A stretch of DNA of 64,000 nucleotides from Canna indica (Eukaryota > Streptophyta > Magnoliopsida > Zingiberales > Cannaceae): positions 102,387,501 to 102,451,500 of the forward strand of contig CP136890.1 of the NCBI GenBank assembly GCA_034359265.1. The letters run 5' to 3'. Below the pieces are notes generated by a model. The model was not told where the DNA came from and made no database searches. It was given only the letters and a program-made list of their open reading frames with translations. Numbering within the stretch: position 1 is the stretch's first letter; every line of letters begins with the position of its first letter. Shown here piece by piece: positions 37,390 through 47,600 of the stretch. The translations under genes were made by a program, and so were the position numbers.

Positions 37390-38037
37390 TCAATGAGTGC
37401 ATGGATTTTTCTGTACAGGAAAGAGAGGTGGCTTGCTGCTAAAGAGAAGGCTACTGCTGCTGCTCTTTGACATCAAAGAAGCACAAGAAGGAACCCTGGG
37501 AGACTTCTTTGATATGGTCTTGCTATGGCTTGCATCCAGTCCTCCCGCATAACTCTTGCATGTCTTCATCATCTTCCTTTTGTACGGAACCCCCTTCTTT
37601 GGAAGATCCTCAATGCTGCTCACGGCAGAGAGTGATGTATAGGATTGTGATTTCCCTTGATAGAACTTGGATAGTCCTCTCCTGAATTCAATTCCAAGTT
37701 AGTTAAACTTTATCAAAGCTTTTTCAACATGATATGGTCTGAGCTAGGTTTAATTTCTTTTCTTAAAAGATGAGTTCTACAATCATACTCACTTGATGGG
37801 CAGCTCATCCATGAGGGAAGATAACTGATACAGAGATCCACTTTGATTCAGTTTTGGAGTCAGTGAAGATGACTTTGATGATGGAGAGGAGGGATTTGGA
37901 GATGAAGAAGTTGCATCATCTTCTGCATAGTAGTCTTCTTCTCCACTAGAAAAAGAGTCAGAATCAAAGAGCTCTTCATCATCTTCATCACCAGGTAGAT
38001 GAACTCCATGGTACCTTTGCTTGAGACCTTCTCCCAT
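37390..38037 (-). CDS. OXIDATIVE STRESS 3 (OXS3)-like nuclear protein
   Basis: Two exons (38037-37793 and 37681-37390) join in frame to 178 residues. Exon 1 is acidic and serine-rich (GDEDDEELFDSDSFSSGEED) and ends SLMDELPIK. Exon 2 begins with the OXS3 signature RGLSKFYQGKSQSYTSLSAV (residues 83-102) and the CKSYAGGLD motif (about 123-131), followed by a serine-rich tail with SKTISKK. OXS3-family proteins are plant nuclear factors linked to heavy-metal and oxidative stress tolerance, thought to act at chromatin. The family assignment rests on the conserved central motifs; the N-terminal acidic region is typical. The intron is GT-AG with a GTGAGT donor. Confidence 0.85.
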
Positions 38038-39311
38038 CTCTCTCTAGTTGAGAGAAAATTAATGAACCTTGAAGATGGTATGTAGGTGCTTCCTTTCTAC
38101 TTTTATCTATGTTATCTCCTAACAATGCCACTTTTAAGTCATAGCATTGGTATGCCACAATATATAGCTCACAGCTCTGATGCCTCTGGGAAACAATTCT
38201 ATGTGCTTGTTATTATTTTAATTGTGGTTACTGTTACCTTATAAATTTCAAATATATGTGGATGGAATCAGTAGTCTATTTCTTTTTCCCTTGTGCTGCT
38301 GCATGGTTTGGAACTCAGAAAACCAGACCCATCATGTGACAGGAAGTGAAGACCTCACCTGGTCCCATAATTGTTTTGAGTAAATTTGACTAGGGTTACA
38401 GAAGGGGGTGGCCAAGTTGTGGTACTCTTTTTCCCATTGTCTGTCCCTGTTTCAAGGATTCTTCCACATTATCTTATTAATATTTGGGTTGTAATGGATA
38501 AGCTCTTCTGCATAGGATTCATCCATATCCTCTTACATGCATGCCAACCTTTTCTTTTTCTCATGACCTTGTCCACCATGATTTGATGTGAAGTTTGAAT
38601 TTTTTTTAATGTATAGGGACAACTTTAGCAAGCATGTTTCCTTGATGATGAGCCATGTGTCTGTGCAAGGTGGGTTTTTATTCTCCATCCAACTTCTATC
38701 TTAATTAGTGGAAAATGAGGCTCATTTGGGAGATCAGGAGGGCCCCAAAGGAGATTGTTTTGCCCCACTAAATGGGTGGTCAACCAGGATGAGCTGTGGA
38801 GACAAATTCCCTTGTCCCTTGAGCTTTCAGACCAGTCTTTTTCCTTGTGCAACTGGTAATCAACACAGCTCAATTGGGGTAGACCAGGCACTTTTCTCTT
38901 TTCTTGTCCCCCAGTTAGGGTTAGTCTGTCTATCAATATATAGTATGCTTAAAGTTGGAATAAGATTCATCCATTTAACTGATTTAATTGGGAATCAACT
39001 TAGATCTGACCTCCTGAATACTAAGTTTTAATCTATAAAACTCTTAGGATAATCGGTAACCGAAACCGCTATAATTAACTATTTCAATAATATTTAGATA
39101 TTTCATAATCTAATTTATTATCTGGCTATTCATTTACAAACCAATTAATAAACAAATAATCAATTTCTATTCAAACCAAACTAATCGATTCTAAGCCAAT
39201 TTCGGATACTAATATTTGAAATCGAACAGTTTTGGTTTTGGTTTCAATTAGCGAGTTCTTAATTTGGTTTCAAGTAACCATAAAAGTGCGGTTAACCGAA
39301 CCGTTGTCATC

Positions 39312-39695
39312 TAGGTGTGTAATCGAGCCGAGCTTGCCTGTGTCGAGCTCAACTCGTTTAAGAAATATCGAACTCGATCGAGCTTCAATCTCTAGGCTCG
39401 AGCTCGGCTCGTTTATTTTTCGCAAGCTTGACTGAGCTTGTTCAAGCTTGATTAAGCTCGGATCGACTTAGGTTTATGCTCGATCCGATCTGAAATATTA
39501 ATATTTATATAATTATATATAAATATATGAATCTCGATTAGACTCACGAACAGCTCGAGCCGAGTATTACTTAGCTCGAGCTCGGCTCGTTTGTATGTAA
39601 AGCTCAGCTCGAGCCGATAAGATCGAGTCGAGTTCGAGTTTTTATCGAGTCGATCCCGAGTACCTCACGAGTTGCTCGATTCACTTGCACTCCTA
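39312..39695. mobile_element. Non-autonomous hAT element with perfect 8-bp TSD
   Basis: The 384-bp element is flanked by TTGTCATC on both sides (39304-39311 and 39696-39703), a perfect 8-bp target duplication, the hAT hallmark. Its ends are related inverted repeats: TAGGTGTGTAATCGAGC on the left and TAGGAGTGCAAGTGAATCGAGC on the right, read inward. The interior is packed with AGCTCG / CGAGCT / GAGCCGAGC words on both strands, giving strong secondary structure. No coding capacity. Confidence 0.9.
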
Positions 39696-40226
39696 TTGTC
39701 ATCCCTAATAAATACTTTAAATTGAGTTTGATAACTATTATAATTTGAGACCTCAAAAACAATATGTTTATGTTGAGCACCTTAAATAGTAAATTCAAAT
39801 TTATCATTCAATCTTGTTGGGGGCAACAGAATATAAAGCAGAGTCCCATACTCCCATGATTGAACAATATTTAAGGCTATCAAATGTAGGTCCCATGTAG
39901 GACACAAACAGCAATAGATTTCCAAGAAGGGAGCAGCAAGGTGCATGGCTGCACATGCCAAGCATGTTGCATGTTTATTGCTTATTTCGGTGGGGATTAA
40001 ATGCCAAAAATGCTGTAAGTAACGAGATGCATATTTAAAATATTGACTCAAAGATAATATTTGATATTTTTGCATGTTAAGTCTAGAAATTACACATTTG
40101 CTCGTAATCCAATTCAGGAATCAATATGTTATGCATATCCTCTGGATATCCATTTTTTAACAACTCATCCAATATAATTTTGATTAATCACTAAAATAGT
40201 AATTCTATCCAGAAATGACACTGGGA

Positions 40227-40817
40227 GGGTTTGAGACGACTAAGTCAATCATATCATAAATTCATTAAGAAAATTCAATCATAAACTCGTCTCAAACCCG
40301 TTAGTACTTTGAAGGATAATTTTCAAACCCATCCCACTAATTTAACGGGTACTCATTTTTCGTCCTTTAACAAATTTTATATATATAAAAATTGGTCTAT
40401 AATCTTCGTACTTGTCATAACATTTAAGAATAATAGTTAATAGAATTTATATTAAAAAAAGATATTCTACCTACTTATCATAACATCTAATATTATATGA
40501 CTTATGCAAATAGTTTAAAATTATAAAAAATAGTTGAAATTAATAGCTGACGAGCTACTTCTTCGAACCTCTCAACTCTTGATGGTGTTTTGTTATATTA
40601 TATAGTGTGTTAGAAAATATGGTATAAATAATTAAGTGTGTTATTGTTGTATAATGTATACTTAGTTTTAATTTTAAAAAATAAATTATATTGAACTCTA
40701 ATTAAAAAAATATAATTATCTTATATATATATAAATAATATGAGGAGTATTTTAGTAATTTTATACTTAACGAATTTGGGACGAGTTTTAGACTAAAATC
40801 TTGAACTCGTCCCAAAT
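40227..40817. repeat. Two hairpin repeats with GGGACGAG-type arms
   Basis: GGGTTTGAGACGA (40227-40239) pairs with TCGTCTCAAACCC (40287-40299), and ATTTGGGACGAGTTTTAGA (40773-40791) pairs with AACTCGTCCCAAAT (40804-40817). The two hairpins share a core and probably belong to one decayed MITE-like element spanning about 40210-40935. Confidence 0.6.
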
Positions 40818-42108
40818 CCTATAAGATTTTTACCTTAAAATTCTATACACGTCCCATGATCTAACGGGCAAAATCCGCTAATGACCTATCAAACGGATAA
40901 ATATACATTTATAAAAATCCACTATCATCCCTAATTCTATCCATATCCATAATAGAATGAGAGACTTAGACCAAGTGTTTATTTTCTCTCAGAATCCTTG
41001 TAGGGTTGCCCTGCTTGATTTCTTTTCCTTGTTATCTTCCCTCATGTTTCTAATATTTTTTAAGGAACTACTTGTTAGTTCACATGTTGTGGTACAAATA
41101 GTGATAATCAATTATTAATGCTGAACTAATAATTGAGTGGCATTGAACATGAGAAATAGAAACAATGCAAATAATAGCTAGAGTTGCTTGTCAAATCTTT
41201 CTCATGATTTATAGCATCCTCATTGGACCACACTCTTGGTACAAGGATTCTTATAAATTCAAAAGTCCTCCTTTGGTCCACAATAATTTTCTATTAAGCA
41301 GAAGAGAAAAAAATGTTCTATTAAATATAATGAAACAAAGGTTTTAACGCCGAGACTCGTTTTCTCAAGAGCTTCGATTTTTATATGTTTCTGACAATGA
41401 GAAAATTATCGTATCGTAGGATTTGATTAATTTTTACGCTAGTTGTTGACCTACCACAATCCTCCTTTATCGGGGTTTTGGACCGAAAACCCCGGCTATG
41501 CTCGCATACACTTATGTAGGTGGAGTTACAATGAGAACATTATATCAGAAGAAAATAGAAGCAATATGATTGTGAACTTAAGTTAAATCGTTTGTGAATT
41601 TGATGGGTGAAATCACTACATAGTTTTGAAATTTTGATCTCGAGTATTAGCCACAGAAAATGGCCCTACTTTTTGGAATTAAATTATTACAAAGGTTGAC
41701 CAAGTTTATAAAATCACCCACCAATTCCTTCTGGATATCATTAATCAAATAAGACTCGTATTCTTACACGCTTGCTGCCAGCCATCAAGTAAGGAAAAGT
41801 GATCATCTACTCGTTCTTCTGACCTTGTCCAATTAAGAAAATTGACTACATTGGCATGCATTTGACCGAACCAGTAGCATGATTTTTTGACCAGGCCAAA
41901 TCTGAAAATGAAAGACCATCAATCTCACTGTTCTTACAGAGAAAGTTTGTAATACTTTTATCCAACAACTCAAACACATAAATCCATGGTGACATCACAT
42001 CATCTGAACATGGGATCCTGGCATCCCAATCACATAATATTCATCATAAGTGAAAAATACCTAAATATAGTTTATATTTTGGTCTTTATCTCAATTGTAG
42101 TCCGTACT

Positions 42109-43314
42109 GTCTATGCATTTCGATTTCTGGTCGATATTTGATTGACTGGAGTAATGTCACTTGCCTTAAGTTAGATGGTGGTACCGGCATTCTTGATATT
42201 AAGTCTCACAATTTGGCTCGAATCGGATCTTGGTTATGAAAATTCATGCAAGGTCGGGATCTCTTTTGGGCTCAAATTCTACTTCATTTATATGATAATT
42301 GTCGGCTCTGGAACTGTCCTCGTCTAATTCGAAGTTGCTCGCCAGTTTGGAAGGATATCTTCAGCACCTGTGACTACATTATTGCTGGTTCTTTTTTTCT
42401 GGTTGGCTTGGGTAATCATACCAAGTTGTGGACTGATCGTTGGCTTCATGGAACCAGTCCTGCACTTAAATATCCTCATCTCTTCCATTTCTCAGAGCAA
42501 CCCAACTGTTTTATCTCGAAGGCCCGAAGCTTCAGCTCGGATGGTGTTTGTACTGGTTGGAATCTTTTCTTTTCTTTTCTTCCTTTGTTGATTCTGATTC
42601 TTTGGTATCTTTGGCTGCTGATTTAGTACCTCTCAAGCACACAAGAAATCCTGATTCTATCTCCTGGAAATGGGAGACTGACGGAAATTTCTCTACCCGG
42701 AGCCTCTATCATGTCCTCTCTTTTCGGGGTATTACAGACCGTCATCATCGGCTGGTATGGAACTCCAAACTCCCTCAAAAAATCTCACTATTCAGCTGGA
42801 TTTGGATAAGGAGAAAGCTGCTTACTAGGGACCGTTTGGTACGTTGGGGTATCACTTCGGATGTGGCATGCTTGCTATGTTCAAATGGTATTGAGTCACA
42901 TTCCCATCTTTTTGATGTGTGCCCTTACACATGCTTGGGTTGGAGAATCTTCCTCTCATTGCTGAAAATGCAGTTCGTCCCTCTTCCTTCGCTCAATACT
43001 GATGATTTGTTGACTTCCAATTATCGTCGGATGAGACTCAAGATCATATGGAGTAGGTTTGTCTGGTACGAACGTAATAGGAGAGCTTTCCAGCAAAAGA
43101 GCTCTTCTGTCCAGATTCTCGCTGCCTCTGCTGCATGCTTCTTCAACCTATGTTCGGCTTAATTCATGTTGCGGGGAGCTTGCTTTTTGGTTGTGCTATC
43201 CTATTGTATTTTACTTGTTTTCCTAGTTTCTAACTGTGTTTTCACTCCCGCTCTCTATCTGTAACCTTTCATTACTCTTGAATGGAAACAGAATTCTTTG
43301 ATCAACAAAAGAAA
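42109..43314 (+). mobile_element. 5'-truncated L1-type LINE inserted in the fold-back element
   Basis: The insert is bounded by AATTGTAGTCCGTACT (42093-42108) and AATTGTAGTCCATACT (43315-43330), a 16-bp target duplication with one mismatch. It codes for the end of the reverse transcriptase ORF (LDGGTGILDIKSHNLARIGSW near 42168-42230) and the zf-RVT domain. The 3' end is the CATTACTCTTGAATGGAAAC...TTTGATCAACAAAAG tail typical of plant LINEs. It is truncated at the 5' side and disabled by a stop (TGA about 42236) and a frameshift. Confidence 0.93.
42165..43162 (+). pseudogene. LINE reverse-transcriptase C-terminus with zf-RVT domain, broken
   Basis: The first piece (to about 42590) carries GRDLFWAQILLHLYDN and NHTKLWTDRWLHG, the usual sequence after the L1 RT domain. 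The second piece, in another frame from about 42590 to 43162, carries ISWKWETDGNFSTRSLYHVL, the zinc-binding residues C-LLC...ESHSHLF...C and WSRFVWYERNRRAF. A TGA at about 42236 and a frameshift near 42570-42600 inactivate it. In an active LINE the protein reverse-transcribes the element RNA at the target site. Confidence 0.92.
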
Positions 43315-43522
43315 AATTGTAGTCCATACTTTTATTTATCTTAATTGTGTACATATACTAAGACATTTGTTTCAATTGTGACCTACTGTTTAATTTTCGT
43401 CAGGCACCTGTTAAACTAACGACGTGGCATGTTGACATGTATAAAAAAACTAATTTTTTATTCAGGTATTAATTTAATAGGTCCCATCTTTTTTAATATT
43501 TTAAAAGTGAAACCCACATCTT

Positions 43523-43553
<31 letters not shown>

Positions 43554-43910
43554 AATGCCGCCGCCGCTCTCCCCCCATCTCAGAGAGAGAGAGAGAGGAG
43601 GCGATCGGAGATAGGGGGAGAGCAGCGATGGCGGCCGCATTTGTGTGTGTGAGAGAGAGAAGAGAGAGATGTGGGTCTCACTTTTAAAATATTAAAATAG
43701 GTGGGACCCACTAAATTAATAACTGAATAAAAAAATAATTATACATATCAGCATGTTACGTCGTCAGTTTAACGGGTGTTTGACGAAAATTAGATGATAT
43801 GTCACAATTGAAACAGATGTCTTAGTATATGTACACAATTGAGACAAATGAAAGTACGAGTCACAATTGAGATAAATGTCAAAGTACAGACTATATTTAA
43901 GTATTTTCCC

Positions 43911-44615
43911 TTCATCGTCAAAGCAAAAATGAGTTCCAGACCTAAAGTGTTATAGGTTTTACCAATCTAAGGCCTCCAAGAAGCCAGTTAAACTCCATTT
44001 GAATGGTTGTGGACTGCCCACCATTCATCAAGCATCAGGGGTAATTTCGAATTCCTACTTTGGCAGCATAGTCAAAGGCATAAACAAACAATTTCATTTC
44101 ATCTTTCTTCTCCTTCTCATAAAGCAACCTGCATCAGATCAATGTTTATCATAATAGATGACCAAAAGTTTGTTGCCTTGATTCGCAAAAGTAAAATCTA
44201 GTACATTTTCCTGGATAATCTAGAAACAGGTTTGTCCAACAGATAAAGGTGGAAGCTTCGTATTTGATTGCATCAGAACTCAGAAGATCCAATTCAAAGC
44301 ATTACTTTCCACTCCTTTGAAACTAATGGATACCGTATCGGAAGACAGATAAACAACATGTTGGTAATTAAACTAGCCCTGAACAGGGCTGTGATCCAGA
44401 TACCTATAGTATTGAGTTTAAATATCTCCTTTCTTGAGGGAGATCAAGAGTAGCAGCTATACATCTTTTTGTCGTACATGATACAGCCAGGTAGGTTCAT
44501 CCATACCATGATTAAGCACGAAAGCCAAGTAGATAAAGGCAAACTCTAGTTGCAAGATCTTGAGCCGATTGTGATTGTACATAAAGGAGTACCAAGGAAC
44601 CATGACAATAAAACA
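43911..44615. other. Intergenic; 3' flank of the MKK6-type gene
   Basis: Nothing is recognised as a gene. Sequence immediately below 44616 is the likely 3' UTR of the minus-strand kinase gene. Confidence 0.6.
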
Positions 44616-47600
44616 TCACTCATTTAGATTTACAGGAGGATCTAAGCTGCTGACGAGAATGGCTAGATCAATGTCCTTGTCCTCAAACTTTTTAATGAAC
44701 GGATGACTCTGAGAAATTCAGAAATAGTCTTTGAATATTACAATTATTAATAATTTGAGATAATACAGAAATGCAAATAGTAAACACTAACCAGGAGCTC
44801 CAAGGATGACATCCGCTGCTTAGGATCCTTCTGTATGCTGTAAAGAAACAGGGAACATAAAGTCCATGAATAGATAATATTTTACTCAACTTTTCTACAA
44901 GTTGAAAGTATATTTACTTTCAACTTACAAGAGGAAGAGAGGTATACAGAAAAGTAGACAAAAAAGTCTTAAAATTTCTGTAAAATACAACATATTAACT
45001 TGTTTCAGAGCACCATCTAATGTTAATATTTAAGTTGTTTGATATTGAGGAGACACTGATGAGGATGTGTGCAACTACTTAATCCAGGTTTGTCTCAGAT
45101 CCAAAAAGTCTCACATTGCTTGAGGTTGTGGTCTAAATAGCCTTTAATAGATTGGGCAATCCTCCCCCCATAAGCTAGCTTTTAGGGTGAAGTTAGGTCC
45201 AAGACCGATTTTCTAACATGGTATCAGAGCCAAACTTATGATTGATATTGGGCCACCTGCAGAATTCCACGCTCGAGAAGTAGATACTAGGCGTAAGGAG
45301 GGTGTGTTAAAGTGGCTTGAGGTTGTGGTCTAGAAAACCTTAAATAGATTGGGCAATCCTCCCCCATGAGCTAGCTTTTGGGGTGGAGTTAGGTCCAAGG
45401 TTGATTTTCAAAATCAATTAAATATCAAGTGGATATGCATCTAGATAACCAATGTGATTGACAACCATGATCGATCAAAATATAGAAAAGAAGATATTAT
45501 CTTCACATAGACATGTATACTTATAAACAAAAAAAGCAAGCAAATTCATCTAGATATTGTCTTCACATAGACATGATCATGGTGCTCTGCCACCTGCAGC
45601 AACACCCTATGCAGATTAAAAGAGTGCAGTCCTGTTCGCTAAATGAACGATAATAATACATGAAGAATTTCACAAGGGAGTTTAGGATATACCAAACTGA
45701 TATGAATGAACAGAACTCTGGAGAGAATTGATCTGCCGGAGCAGAAGGTGGTGGTTGATCTACAATAGCCTCTAGAAGTTCATAAAAGCTCAAACACCCT
45801 TCTTGTTCTGTTGATATGTAAGGAAAATGGCCAACTGCACACTCAAGTATCACCAAGCCCAAACTCCAAATGTCACTTTTGTAGTCATATGAGCTTCCAC
45901 TAATACGTTCAGGCTAGGGACAGAAAACATTAATCAATTTACTAGGACAATCACACTTTCAGAGTGTATTACACTGTTAGAAAAATTTATAGAAACGAAA
46001 AACAGCCAAAAGTTCATGCAGTCAGATATGTAAGCATGCTAGTTCAACATACCGCCATATAATTATAGGTTCCAACAAATGTATCTCGCTGACCCATGGA
46101 GCTGGCAAGCACTGCACTTACTCCAAAATCAGTTATCTTTACTTCACCTTTGTGATTGACTAACAAGTTTGATGGCTTTATATCTCTGTGAATTACATGT
46201 CTTTCATGGTGCAGGTATACTAAACCCTTCAATACCTAGACAAAAATAAGAAATGTCATTAATAAAGGCGCAAATCTGCCCTATCCACATTCATTGTAAT
46301 AATTGATGATCTACTAGATATACTTGCCTGCTTACAGAGAACTGCTAGATATGGCTCAAGAATTGTGTTGACTTGTTTGATTATATCTGCAAGTGATCCA
46401 CGATCCATATACTCAAGTACAAGAGAAATAACGCCATTGTGGTAGAAAGTATGGTAACAAACGACGACGTGTGGACACTGTGAGGCTTTATTTATTTTGA
46501 GTTCTTGCACAATTTGTTTACGAACTGTCTCCTGAATACACATCTGAATTCCCTGAAAATAATAATTGCAGTCCTTTCAGAACTTCATGAATTTATAAGC
46601 AATTCAATGCTACATATTGCCCAAGAAGCATTATCTGATAACTTTTTTCTCCAAGCAACGTGGTAAGTGTCACTTACCAAGCAAATTAATACCAGAGGCA
46701 AGTATCAATATGACATACAATGATCCTCACAAGATCTTTAACAAACAATAATTTTTTAACAACTAATAGATGCAATAGTATATAAGAGCTTCTAGTGGAG
46801 TATTTTCAAACAAATAATATGAGAAAGAATGAAGATAATTTCAGAAATGAGAGGAAACAATAAACAAATGTTACTATCTAAGTTTAATTAACATGGGAAA
46901 ATATTTTGAGGCATCTGCTGCTGCCAGAGCAATTCCCATTGTGTTGGAGGATCATCAGCTTGATCCTTTCACGGCTATCTCGAAAGCAATCTATTGGCTA
47001 AAATATATCTTTCTCCTTAACCTACACAACAGCAGACAAAGCGGGGCAAGAATAAATTTCTGAGCTAAGCAATGGTGCCATTATCATTGCCTACAAGATC
47101 TGTACCCAGTACGAAACCTGCACAAACAAAGATGAGCAGATTTCAGAAACCATCTCCACAGGATCAAGGATGTGAGGAGCTGATTCAGTCTATACCAGAC
47201 ATGCACCTTACTGTAACGTTGATACCATCTACCAGCTTCGGAATGCAAAGGGCACTTTCATGGCAAGCTCTCTCTACAAAGTCCTTACCTTCAGAGGGGT
47301 TATTGACGAGCTCATAAGCTTTCTATAGAAGACAAAGCAATGAAAGCATCCTGTCAAAATCAAAATACTTTTCAATTTTACTGGTTGGTCGACAAGTGAA
47401 GACTCGCAATGAAAAGTTTCCAAACTAGACATGGGATGCAGCTAGATTCTCTGGAATGTACCTTCTGCCATAATGAAGTTGAATCTGTCCAGCATCTCTT
47501 GTTACAATGTTCTTGGGTCAACGAGGATTAGTCTCAGACTCTCAGTTGCTGCTTAATTTTAAACCTCCCACATTTTGCATTCTCTTTGATTCATGGCACT

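Larger units (their letters stand above)
38038..42050. other. Transposon-rich intergenic DNA
   Basis: No host gene is seen. It holds the OXS3-like promoter (38038 to about 38400), a repeat of unclear class around 39030-39311 continuing after 39704 (with AACCGAACCG-type words), the hAT element at 39312-39695, hairpin-forming repeats at 40227-40817, and a repeat-like fragment at 41440-41530 (CCTCCTTTATCGGGGTTTTGG) resembling a dispersed plant retroelement tail. Confidence 0.5.
42051..43910. mobile_element. Long-TIR Mutator-like fold-back element, split by a LINE
   Basis: Left arm (42051-42108 continuing at 43331-43590) and right arm (about 43600-43910) are inverted copies of each other over about 300 bp, from GAAAAATACCTAAATATAG to its complement CTATATTTAAGTATTTTCCC. 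Without the LINE the element is about 640 bp, nearly all palindrome. Flanks TTCATCATAA (42041-42050) and TTCATCGTCA (43911-43920) suggest a 9-10-bp target duplication with mismatches, pointing to a Mutator-like origin. The centre holds CT, CA and GA microsatellites (about 43520-43670). Confidence 0.85.

Noticed and set aside
43429..43640. Overlapping open frames on both strands in the hairpin centre
   Set aside because: They are translations of CT/CA/GA microsatellites within a palindromic transposon.
45219..45231. A tRNA-related gene suggested by TGGTATCAGAGCC
   Set aside because: It is a retrotransposon primer binding site between two direct LTRs; no cloverleaf surrounds it. I saw no convincing tRNA, rRNA or snoRNA gene anywhere in the window.
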